NCBI GenBank assembly: GCA_009193035.1
Contig: SWDT01000005.1
Location: 744,001-808,000 of the forward strand
DNA: 64,000 bases
Reading direction: 5' to 3'
Source of the DNA: Halicephalobus mephisto
Lineage: Eukaryota > Nematoda > Chromadorea > Rhabditida > Panagrolaimidae
Shown here: one piece after another, positions 19,975-30,600 of the stretch
How positions within the stretch are numbered: the stretch's first letter is position 1
Layout: each line of letters begins with the position of its first letter
Translations under genes and position numbers: made by a program
The notes under the pieces: model-generated
Seen by the model: only the letters and a program-made list of their open reading frames with translations
What the model was told of the DNA's origin: nothing
The model's database searches: none

Positions 19975-22641
19975 TTAAGAGGGATCTTTGGTCGGATCAA
20001 CTCGAAGCCAGGGCCCTGCAGCAGGATTGACCTTGACAAGTGAGAAAAGTTCGCTGATGATCATGTTTTTCTTTTTTTGAACGACGTACTTTTCTACCGT
20101 AGACATCAAAGCCATGAATTCCGAGTCTGACGGCGTAATTCGAGATTCCTAGTTGCTGGGTATAATGATAGTGAAGTTCGTTGAAGCACTGTTGACGACA
20201 AAAGATCCGCAATGCTGTTTGTTTCGTCCGTCACGGCTTCTACTCCTGGATTCACCACAGTAGATGGAGACACATCACGGTGAATTCTATTTCTGTCGTT
20301 TCAGTTTTCTTTATCGGCGTCAGAAGGCCTTTGATCATCAGCGTTCTGGTCGGACGGTAGATTCTGAAATTTTTATAAAAAAAAATAAAATATTTTCATT
20401 AAAAAAAAATAAATTTTTGCAAAAAAAAATAAAATTTTTATAAAAAAAAAAATAAAATATTTTCATTAAAAAAAAATAAATTTTTGCAAAAAAAAATAAA
20501 ATTTTTATAAAAAAAAATAAATTTTTTCATTTAAAAAAAATAAAATATTTTCATTTAAAAAAAATAAAATTTTTCCATTAAAAAAGATTAATTTTTTATA
20601 AAAAATTATATTTTTAAAAATTTTAAAATGAATTTTTTTACGAAAATGTTTTTTATAAAATTTTTTGAAGATTTTAGAAATCTTTGGAATCTTTTTTAAA
20701 ATTCCAGAAATCTTCAGAATCTTCTACTTGATGGCTGTAAAATCTGTGAGATTCCAAGAGTCTTCAAAAATTTCTTAAATTGTAGTTGATGAAACTTACG
20801 AAATTATAGTTTTGAATTTAGATTCTTTTTCGAGATTCTCGGCTTCCTTCATGAGATCAGCGACGATACTGAGACATTGGCCGTTGTACAGTAATGTCCT
20901 GGTGTCAGAAACGTCGTCTCCAAGAACCCGAAAAGTTTCGTATCCTCTTTCTAATCTCGCGAACGACAGCCAGAATTTCTTGAAGATAATCCATCTTTGA
21001 TCCACGGGCAAATTCACAAATGGCCTTACATGGGATATCATCTCAGCTATCATGTCGATTTCGACTACGGCCATTTGTCCGATTTTTTCCCAGTTGTCTT
21101 TCCAGACAATTTTGAATTCTTCTTTTCCGTGATACGGTGTCAATTCCTGGATCTGAATCGTGTGTCGGATCTGTCTGTTCATCCTCAGTTGATTCAGCCC
21201 GATTCTGAACTGGTCAATGATGGATATGTCGTAAGAGGTCCTCGGATGCCTGTGGGCATTTTCGAATATGTTGTTGATTCTGTTGAACAATTCCACCTCC
21301 ACGTCGTCATAGGAGGGGGTCAGGGCCTGGGGAACACTGGAGCCGGGGGAACTGAGGGTTCCTGGCGAGACGGACGTAGGGTTGGGGTTCATCGGGGGAG
21401 TTACCGACGTCGCCGGAGAAGAGGATAAAGGACTTTCTCGATTTATCTGCACCGATTCCGTTTTCATCCCGAGTTTCATACATTTATAAAATCTACAAGC
21501 TCTACACATCGACCTCACCGATGGGTACTGTCCTAAAAATAAATAAAAATAAAAAAAATTTTTATTTTAAAAATTATAAAAAATTATTTTTAAAAAATTT
21601 CAATTTTAAAAATTATAAAAAAATTATTTAAAAAGTAAAATAAATTTTAATTTTAAAAATTATTTTTAAAAAGTTTTAATTTTAAAAATTATATAAAAAT
21701 TGAATTAAAAATAATAATTTTTATATTTTATTTGAAATTAATAATTAATTTAAAAATTAAAAATTTTACCGTTGGAAGTAATGTCGCAATTTCTGTTAAA
21801 TCTGCAATGATACTGTAAATTCAAAGCTACGGTTCTTCTGAAGACTGAAATAAATTTGTAATTAAATTATTATAGAAAAATTTTAAAAATAATTTTGCAG
21901 AAAATTTTTAAAAATTAAAAAATTTCAAATTTCAAAGTTTCGAGTGGATTCTGGGAACTTTAATAATATTATAAAAATCGCTATAGAATTATAAATTTTA
22001 GAAGCCCCTGGTATACTGTAGAAGATTCTAAAGGATTCTAGAAGTTTTTGTGGAATTCTAGAAAGTTGTAAAAATTTCAAAGTTTCGAGTTTCTAATAGA
22101 TCATAGAAGATTTCGAAATCTTCAAGTGGATTTTGAGAACTCTAATAATATTATAAAAATCGCTACAGAATTATAAATTTCAGAAGCCCCTGGTGTACTG
22201 TAGAAGATTCTAGAAGTTTTTGTGAAATTCTGAAAAATTTCAAAACTTTCTAATAGATCGTAGAAGATTTCGAAATCTTCAAGTGAATTCTGGAAACTCT
22301 AATAATATTATAAAAATTCCTACAGAATTTTACAATATTCCAAAAATCCCTACAGAATTCTAAAGTTTCAGAAGCTTCTAATAGATCGTAGAAAATTTGA
22401 GAATCTTGAATTCTGGAAGATTCTAAAAATTTTATTTAAATTTCGAAATATTTTAAGAAATTATATAATTTTGAATTTATTTAAATTTTAAAAACTTACA
22501 AGCAGCACAAGCCCGGCAAACCATGATCCCGAAGTGGAATCCATGGGCTTTGTCGGAGCAGATCCGACATAGCTGGTTGATTGCCGCTTTTCTGCAAGGT
22601 CGATCTGGCTTAATAACTGACTTTTTCGGATCAGTTTTCAT
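19975..22641 (-). CDS. Nuclear hormone receptor, last exon with three frame breaks
   Basis: A ligand-regulated transcription factor of the expanded nematode NHR class. Exons on the minus strand are 22641-22500, 21844-21770, 21532-20800 and 20363-19975, all with in-phase junctions. The DNA-binding domain is complete: CRICSDKAHGFHFG, CRACAAFFRR, C-x5-C in HCRFNRNC, and CRACRFYKC (C4 zinc fingers). A Ser/Pro-rich hinge and a ligand-binding domain (from about SYDDVEVELFNR) follow. The start at MKTDPKK follows a TTTCCAG site that may be a trans-splice acceptor. In the last exon the LBD homology continues through three frames, with breaks near 20253, 20205 and 20125: (1) FTVMCLHLLW, (2) VNPGVEAVTDETNSIA, (3) QCFNELHYHYTQQLGISNYA and (4) SEFMALMSTVEKY...VDPTKDPS. 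Either the gene is a recent pseudogene or the assembly has indels here. As it stands the product would end at W-stop near residue 354. Confidence 0.8.
20364..20799. repeat. A-rich ~77 bp tandem repeat in an intron
   Basis: AAAATAAAATATTTTCATTA and AAATAAATTTTTGCAAAAAA alternate about two to three times between 20380 and 20580 inside the third intron of the nuclear receptor gene. Confidence 0.65.
21845..22499. repeat. Intronic ~150-185 bp duplicated blocks
   Basis: TCTAATAATATTATAAAAAT recurs at about 21957, 22140 and 22300, and GAAGCCCCTGGTGTACTGTA and AGATCGTAGAAGATTTCGAA also recur. There are two to three imperfect copies. The block lies in intron 1 of the nuclear receptor gene, between the two zinc-finger exons. 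Confidence 0.65.
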
Positions 22642-22954
22642 AGAACAAGACAAAACAACTGGAAATGCCTGCATTAAAGAAATCGATCGATTATGTCAAA
22701 CGAAAAATGGATGATAACACACAAATCAAGTTCAGTTTTCGTTGTGGACTAATGCTCGACTGCAATTTTTTGTCAATATCGGAGTGCATTGGAACAAACC
22801 TGTGATCAAAGATCACAAAAAAAGTAACTTTTAGTTTAATAATAAATAAAAATTTTCGTTATTGCTTGCAATTTCCGTCGTTGTCGGGTCTTGTGGAGGT
22901 GCTTCTGATTAGGTGGTCTCAGCACGGCCATCGTAACCCTATAAAGTTTATTTT
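22642..22954. promoter_or_regulatory. Upstream region of the nuclear receptor gene
   Basis: This roughly 310 bp block lies immediately upstream of the receptor start and includes GCATTTCCAG (22648-22657), a candidate leader splice acceptor 16 nt before the ATG. No TATA box is seen. The region is unusually free of A/T runs compared with the neighbouring repeats. Confidence 0.35.
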
Positions 22955-23051
22955 CACATGTTTTCTAAAATCATGTGTAACTGAACACAATAAACACGTA
23001 AGAGTCCCTGATCAGAATGTTTATGTTATTTGATTCCGAATGAGTACTATT

Positions 23052-23138
23052 TACCGTATTTCCTCTAAAATAAGCCCCTCTTCTGGGAGCTGTTTGAAAA
23101 GAATAAACCCCGGAACTTATTTTAGAGGAAGTACAGTA
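23052..23138. mobile_element. ~87 bp MITE-like element, copy 1
   Basis: It begins TACCGTATTTCCTCTAAAAT (then AAG) and ends CTTATTTTAGAGGAAGTACA (then GTA). These ends are inverted repeats of about 23 bp with two mismatches. The interior has CTGGGAGCTGTTTGAAAAG and ATAAACCCCGG. Two more copies lie at 23286-23372 (direct) and 23663-23747 (inverted). Confidence 0.75.
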
Positions 23139-23285
23139 TAACAATATTATGTTCCAACAGAAGATTGATTATAACTGAGTGTAATCAACACATGTTTTCT
23201 GAAATCATGTATAACTGAACACAATAAACACGTATGAGCCCCTGATCAGAGTTCTCATGTTATTTAATTCCGAATGAGTACTATT

Positions 23286-23372
23286 TACCGTATTTCCTCT
23301 AAAATAAGCCCCTCTTCTGGGAGCTGTTTGAAAAGAATAAACCCCGGAACTTATTTTAGAGGAAGTACAGTA
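23286..23372. mobile_element. ~87 bp MITE-like element, copy 2
   Basis: This copy is identical over most of its length to the copy at 23052-23138 and in the same orientation. It is carried along by duplication of the surrounding ~235 bp unit. Confidence 0.75.
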
Positions 23373-23662
23373 TAACAATATTATGTTCCAACAGAAAATT
23401 GATCATAACTGAATGTAATCAACGTGCTAGTACTTTTTAACTCGAAACGAACATGGTCCGAACACGTTGATTATGCTTTAGTTACGGTCAATTTTCTGTT
23501 AGAATGTAATCCTGTCATTGATTTCATTCGGAATCAAATAACATGAGAACTCTGATCAGGGGCTCTTACGTGTTTATTGTGTTCAGTTATACATGATTTC
23601 AGAAAACATGTGTTGATTACACTCAGTTATGATCAATCTTTTGTTGGAACATAATATTGTTA

Positions 23663-23747
23663 TACCGTACTTCCTCTAAAATAAGTTCCGGGGTTTATTC
23701 TTTTCAAACAGCTCCCAAAGGGGGTTTATTTTAGAGGAAATACGGTA
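23663..23747. mobile_element. ~85 bp MITE-like element, copy 3 (inverted)
   Basis: The copy is inverted relative to the other two, with ends TACCGTACTTCCTCTAAAAT and ATTTTAGAGGAAATACGGTA. The interior differs at CCCAAAGGGGGTTTA from the direct copies (CCCCTCTTCTGGGAG on the other strand). The inverted ends are kept. Confidence 0.75.
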
Positions 23748-24179
23748 AATAGTACTCATTCAGAATCAAATAACATAAAAATTCTGATCAGGGACTCTTA
23801 CGTGTTTATTGTGTTCAGTTACACATGATTTCAGAAAACCTATGTTAATGTTTATTATATATAGAAAATTCCGACTTGTACTTTCTAAAAGACTCAAGTA
23901 CCTCTTCCTGTAAGTCACAAATGCCACACGTTAGTGAAAAATGTGACGATTGTTAAATTTCTGTCATGACGCCAAAAATTATTTTTTTGTGCAAACATAA
24001 TAGAAAATTACGTCATTTCTCTCTGCAAACTACGTAAATTCTGTTTGGACACAAAACGAGTTCGATTTGTGATTTCGTAATCAGGTTTGAATTTTGGAAA
24101 TCCAATTCCAATTTTTCTAAATTAAAAAAAAATAAATAAGTTAGATTGTGACGAGATTTTTTAATCTTTTAGAGTTGCA

Positions 24180-24540
24180 AAAAATTAAATTTCATAATTT
24201 TGGTCCCGAGTGGAAAATTTCAAGAATTCGTGTTAAGATTTTTTGGTTTTACTGTAGGTACTTTTGGTTTTTTAAATAGTATGATTATAGAATTTTGTGA
24301 AGTTACTAAAATATTGAATTTCATAATTTTGGTCCCAAGTGGAAAATCTCAAGAATTCGTGTTAAGATTTTTTGGTTTTACTGTAGGTACTTTTGATTTT
24401 TTAAATAGTATGATTATAGAATTTTGTGAAGTTACTAAAATATTGAATTTCATAATTTTGGTCCCGAATGGAAAATCTCAAGAATTCATGTGAAGATGTT
24501 TTTAGTTTTACTGTAGGTATTTTCAAATTTTTAAATAGTG
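24180..24540. repeat. ~123 bp tandem repeat, about three copies
   Basis: AATTTCATAATTTTGGTCCC followed by GAAAATCTCAAGAATTCGTG recurs at about 24188, 24310 and 24445. An open frame passes through it only because the unit is near a multiple of three. Related words (GGTCTTAAGTGGAAAATTC) form arrays at 58.6 kb and, inverted, at 39.3-40.2 kb. Confidence 0.85.
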
Positions 24541-24659
24541 TAATTTTATTGTTCTTGAGGCAGAAGAATTTGGATGTAAAATGGGCACTTTGAAAAACAA
24601 TAAAAGTGTAAAAATCGAAGCTCGTTGATGAATGGGATAAATAGAGATAAACGAAGAAT

Positions 24660-27600
24660 TCAGTCGTCTTCGCTGGATTCCTCGCTGTAGACGTAATTGC
24701 CGCGTTGCCCGGGTCGCATTAGGGGGCTTGTATCGCCTCCGGCAACTTCCCGTTTCCCTTTAGGAGATCGACTGTTTGTGGAAGCCAGATACGATTGACC
24801 TAAAAATTGATTACTGTAAAAAAAGTAAAATTAAATATTCAAAGAGACAACCACCACCAAAGAAGTACACACCATTTTTGAAAATGAAGGAAATTAGGAG
24901 AATTCACCGACCGATGGGAGTGCTGTGCATCGGGGCAGGAGGGGGGACCTGGTAGGGGTCGTTCACGAAGTTGGGGCCAGTCCTGTTGCTGCCGGAGGAC
25001 CCCTGTCTTTTCCCGTTGGAACCACCTAAAAGACCAACACAAATGTGAGAGCAAAATCCAAGTGCTAGTCCAAAACCATCACCAAAGCCCCTAAGGCTAG
25101 AACTGTCGATTTTAAAATTTTCCAATTTCTCAAATTTTAATTTTTTTAATTTTGAAATTTCTCAAATTTTTATTTTTTTTTAATTTTCCAATTTCTCAAA
25201 TTTTTATTTTTTCAAATTTAAAATTTTCCAATTTCTCAAATTTTTATTTTTTTAATTTTCCAATTTCTCAAATTTTATTTTTTTTTTAATTTTGAAATTT
25301 TTCGACTTAAATTTTAATTTTTTAATTTTTTAGAATTTTAAAGAAATATTAGAAAAATGTTATTTTTTTTAATTTTTAGGATTTTAAAGAAATTTTAGTT
25401 TTTTTAATTTTAGAAAAACGTTAATTTTTGAATTTTGGAGAAATTTTAGTTTTAGAAAAATATTAATTTTTTAATTTTGGAGAAATTTTAGTTTTTTTGG
25501 AATTAGAAATTCATTGAAAATTTCGAAATCGACGGTTCTATGGTTACTTGAGCAATTCACGGATGAACTAACCTGAATGGCTGGAATTGGCTCGAGTAGC
25601 GGTCATGAAGAATTGAGAAGGTCCGGCTAGACACCACTTCTGGAATCTGGCATGAAGTTCGGAGAAATTCGGTCTTCTTTCTGGAGCTTCATTCCAGCAT
25701 TCAATCATGACAGAATAAATATTCGGAGGACATCCGTTAGGACAAGGAAGAAGATCATGCATCCCGATCATTCTGACTACTTCCTGGTTGGTGAATCCGT
25801 CGTAAGGTTGACGACCGTAAGTGTAAATTTCCCAGAGGACAACCCCGAAGGCGTAGACGTCAGAAGCGAAACTGTATCTAGAATCCTGGAGGGCTTCTTT
25901 CGAGAGCCATCTCAGAGGGACTCGAGATCGGGAAGATAACTGAAATCCAAAAAAATCAAAACCAAATTTAAAAAAGTTGATTTTTTAGAATTTAAAAAGT
26001 TCATTTTTTTAAACTTTAAAAAATTTAATTTTTTAAAATTTAAAAAAAGTTCATTTTTTCTAAATTTAAAAAGTTCATTTTTTAGAATTTAAAAAGTTCA
26101 TTTTTTCTAAATTTAAAAAGTTCATTTTTTTCTAAATTTAAAAAGTTCATTTTTTTAAATTTAAAATAGTTCTAAAATTCGCTTCGAGAATTCTCAATTT
26201 TTAGAAATTCGAATTTGATTAGAAATTTAATTTTGAAAATTTTAAAATTGAATTAAAAAATTCGAACAACTTACAGTATAGTAGTCCCTGTCGTATTGAG
26301 TCTGCATGGAAGCAAAATCAGCGATTTTTACGATCTGTTGATCCCCTACTAGACAGTTCCTCGTGGCGAGATCCCGATGGATGTAGCCCATTCTACTGAG
26401 GAATTCCATGCCTGAGGCGATCTGGCCTCCTATTCGGAAAAAATCTTCAAAATTCCTTATTCTTTCTTTTTCGTCATTTTCACCAGAAAGTGGTTCTCTA
26501 ACTTTCAAAAATTCATGAAGATTTCCGTGACAGTTGTAGTCGAAAACGGCGCTTAATTGTTGTCCGTCGAGATACGACACTCCGAGCATTCTGATCACAT
26601 TCATGTGGTCAAATGAAGCGATAGATTTTATTTCATCTTCGAAAGTTTCTCTTTCAATGTGGGAGAAACCGGGTTTGAGGGCCTTGAGGGCGATGGGGGT
26701 CGTGAGGCCCCTCTCGGACAGGTACTCCCCGACGTAAGCCAGCGTGAACTGGCCTTCTCCGAGAAGTTTCTCCAATTTCAGTTGTTGTGGCATAATTTCG
26801 TTGATATGAAAGGGTTCAACAGGGGGTTCCGTGGTGGGGGGGCTGTACTGCTGTCCAGGGGGGACCATGTAGCCGCCCTGAACGGCATAGGCGGGGTTCG
26901 GCGGAGCTGTTTGAGGCAATAAAGCGTTCATTTCATACTGTGGAATATGTGATCCACCTCCAGAAGATGCAGGATATTTCCTACCGTAACCAGAATTGAT
27001 TCCAGAAGTAGTAACAGAAGATCCATTACACGATTGAATTGGATATCCGTTGATTTTTTTCATACTTGACGAATTACTGTTTGTTGATTTTCTTCTTTTA
27101 CAACAACAACAAATAAGTAAAAGTAAAAATAAAAAAGCTAATCCAGCAACTCCGCCGAGCGCGGCCAGCTGCCATTGGCTTGACAGCCCGCCCCAGGCGT
27201 TGTTGATGGAATCGAGGACTCCGTTTTCTCCGTAATTATCCCTCAGTTCAGGATACAGGTCCTTAGGGCATTTAGGAACATCACAAAGTTCCCTTTCTCC
27301 GTGGGGTTTCGTAAAACACCATGGAGCGGCCATTTTTCCGTCGGGATTTCTGCAATGATTTCTGGCTTTGGATAAATGAGGAAATCTGGCGACATTGTAA
27401 GTTTCATCTCCGATCTGATTCCATGGAAGACAAATCCTTCCAGAAATGGCTTCACTTATAGGACCTTCGTACTTCTTGCCGGAGTCTACGTAACACCAAT
27501 GGAGTACTTTGTTTTCTTTTTTCGGAGTTATGGGGGGCGGGGGTTGGACCGGCTCCAGGACCCTCAGACATCGGTTTGCGTTCGGGGAAAGAGTGGTGCA

Positions 27601-30600
27601 ATGTGGGAAGAGTGCCTTAGGGTCATCTCCGACGAGCTTGTGCTGGGCGGCCATGGAGAAGCCCTGAGGGCATACTTCGTCCTTGAGGCTCTCGCAGTCC
27701 TTCCGACAGATGGATATGACCTTGTTCGAAGACGTCGAGGGACTTGTTTGATCACACACTTTGTACATGTGATAACAGGCCACGGCATGACTGTAATTTT
27801 TGCAACTAGGACTTAGATCCGGGATGTTCTGGATGTACATGACTGCGGCCCGGAGTTGACGATCTATGTCGTACATGGCTTCTCGGGATTCTGAAGTCAC
27901 CATTATGTACCTTCCAGAAAGGAAGTTCCTACAAGCATCCCCTTGGTAGAGAACACAGTCCCCGGCCCTCAGAGTCACCCCATCGAGCCATCGGTCCTGT
28001 CCCCCTGCCCCCGTCATCGGGACAAACCCGGCCCCTGCGGCATTGTTGGGGACTCTGAAGAGGTCTGCCTCCTCTTCTGAAGGCAAACGACCTCTGTCCA
28101 TTCCTTCAGAATAATCGTAATTGTCTTCGATACTGTAGTCCGAAGGCCTCGGGGGCTTCTTTGACTTAGATACGGGGGTTCTGACCGGTGCTTGGGTGTT
28201 CACCTAAAAATTAATTTTTAAAAATCACAAAAATTTTCTTTCGACACGAATTTTAAAAATTTTCGATTTCAGAATCCTCAAGTGGATTCTGGAAATTTAA
28301 ATATTCTAGAATTTTATAGATAATTTCATAAGAGTTAAAGATTTTTATAAAATTTTAAAATTGTTTAAAATGTTTTAGAAATTTCAATAAAATTCTACAA
28401 AATTTTCACGAGATTCTATAAGATTTAAATATTCTAGAATTTTATAGATAATTTCAGAAGACTTGGAAGTTTCTACAAAATTCTAGAAGACTAGAATTAT
28501 CTTTGATACTTTGTAAATTTTAATAAAATTCTACAAAATTTTTACGAGATTCTGTAAGATTTAAATATTCTAGAATTTTATAGACGATTTCAGGACTTGG
28601 AAATTTCTAAGATTCCCCAGTCTTATAACCTTCTACCGTATCCTAGGGACTTCCACATGATTCCATTAAAATCCAGAAAATAAACTTTTATAAACTGCGA
28701 AAGCATAAACGGCCAGTTTTTCCAATTTTTTCAGTTTTTTCAGTTTTTTTCAGTTTATGCTTCCCAGTTTGTCGTGCCACTGATCGCGCAGAAAAAAATC
28801 AAAAACATTCCCGGTTTTTGTTCGGCGCCAATGTTTGTCCTGAAAAAAAACAAGACATTTAACACTTGATTGAGAAAAAAAAACTGGCAATTTTTATTCA
28901 AATGTAAATTTTAAAAAAAATCAAAAATAAAAATGAAAAAACTAAGGTGGTTGATGAATGAACCCCGCGCAAACAAGAAATTTTTGACAATATTGATGGA
29001 TTTCCCGAAATATGCCCGCCAATTTTTAGGATTCTTCAAGGTTTGAAATCTTTTGAAATCTGGAAATTCCAAGATATCTTAAAATATTTTTGAAATTTTG
29101 ATGTTTTTTGGAATTTTCGAAAATTTCTAGAATCTTGAAATTTGTGAAGATTTTTAAAATTCTACAAAAAATTTTCAAATAACATAAAACTTTAGAAATT
29201 TTTAAAATTCTAAAAAATTCCTTAAATCTCGAAGAAGTTTGTGAAGATTTTTAAAATTTTATGAAAACCTTTAAAAAAATTTTCGAATAAGAAAAATTTT
29301 GCAGAATTTTGAAGGCTTTTGAAAGTTTCTTAAATCTTGAAGAAGTTTATGAAGATTTTTAGAATCTTGAAGAAAATTCTGAAAAATTCTCGAATAACAA
29401 ACTTCATAAGTCTTAGAATTCTGTAGTCCTTTGAAAACCTCTAGAATCTTCCAGAATTTTCGAAACATACATCTTCAACCTCGAATTTTATAGAAAATTT
29501 AAAACACTAAAAATATTTTTAATAAAAAAATTAAGATAATATTGAAACATTTTATGGCCTATAAAGATAAAACTGAATAAAATCGAAATTCGACAGTTCT
29601 GATTTCAAATTTTCGAAATTTTTAATCAAACTTTGGATCGATTTTGGATTAATTCAAATTCGAAAATTTAAAAAATCGATTTCAAATATAAAAATTCAAA
29701 TTCGAAATTTTAAAAATTCTAAAACTGAATTAATTTGAATTCGAAAATAGAAAACCGAATGATTTCAATTCTGATCGATTTTGGATTAATTCAAATTCGA
29801 AAATTTAAAAACATCGATTTCGAAGATAAGAATTAGAGTTTAGAATTCTAAAAATTCTAAAACTGAATTAATTTGAATTCGAAATTAGAAAATTCCAAAG
29901 CCAAATCGAACTAATTTTAATAAAAAATCGAATGATTTCAACTTTGATCGATTTTGGATTAATTCAAATTCGAAAATTTAAAAAATTAATTTCGAATATA
30001 AAAATTCAAGTTCGAAATTTTAAAACTGAATTAATTTGAATTCGAAAATAGAAAATTCTGAAGCCAAATCGAACAATTTCAATTTTAATTAATTTCGAAA
30101 TAATTCGAGCTCAAAGTTCGGAAAGTTTGAATTCTAACTGAATACTTCGGTTTCAAGTCGATTTTTGAATTTTTGAACTCCAATTAGCCCAAAATCGATC
30201 CAAAAATTCGGTTTAAAAATCGACAACTCGGTTTGTGATCGAACAAGTTTAAAAAATTCGATTTGGAAGTTGTTTCGAGGTCCAATCAAAGATTTCAAAG
30301 ATTTCAAAGAGGTTCCTCTGCTGTTCAGGCCATCTGGTGACACTTTCGAAAAACTTCAAAGATCGGGCCGACAAAAAGAAAAATTACTCCAATCACATCG
30401 AGTGATAATAATGCCTGAGGGGAAGATTGCGCGATTACCATATTATTCCAAAGATTTAAATTTGAAATTATTGCGAAAACATTTGAATATAATTTTTTAG
30501 AATTTTAGGGAAATTTAAGAACTTTTTGTTTAAGAAACTTTTAAAAGATTCTGGAAGGTTTCTAGGAGACTTCAGGGAACTTCGGAGGATTCTGAAAGGT

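Larger units (their letters stand above)
22955..23855. repeat. ~0.9 kb near-palindrome built from tandem and inverted copies
   Basis: The left side holds two direct copies of a ~235 bp unit (about 22957-23190 and 23191-23425). Each contains TGTAACTGAACACAATAAAC or TGTATAACTGAACACAATAA, CGTA(A/T)GAG, TGATCAGA, AATGAGTACTATTTACCGTA and ATTATGTTCCAACAGAA. The right side (about 23490-23850) holds reverse complements of the same words in reversed order (TTACGTGTTTATTGTGTTCA, TTGTTGGAACATAATATTG). The non-palindromic centre is about 60 bp. The structure could extrude as a cruciform or be transcribed into a long hairpin. No protein is encoded. Confidence 0.85.

Noticed and set aside
19997..20212. 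Separate small protein reading CFNELHYHYTQQ
   Set aside because: It is a piece of the nuclear receptor ligand-binding domain in a shifted frame, not an independent gene.
27376..27816. 146-codon plus-strand open frame
   Set aside because: Complement of the Frizzled and kringle exon of the ROR gene.
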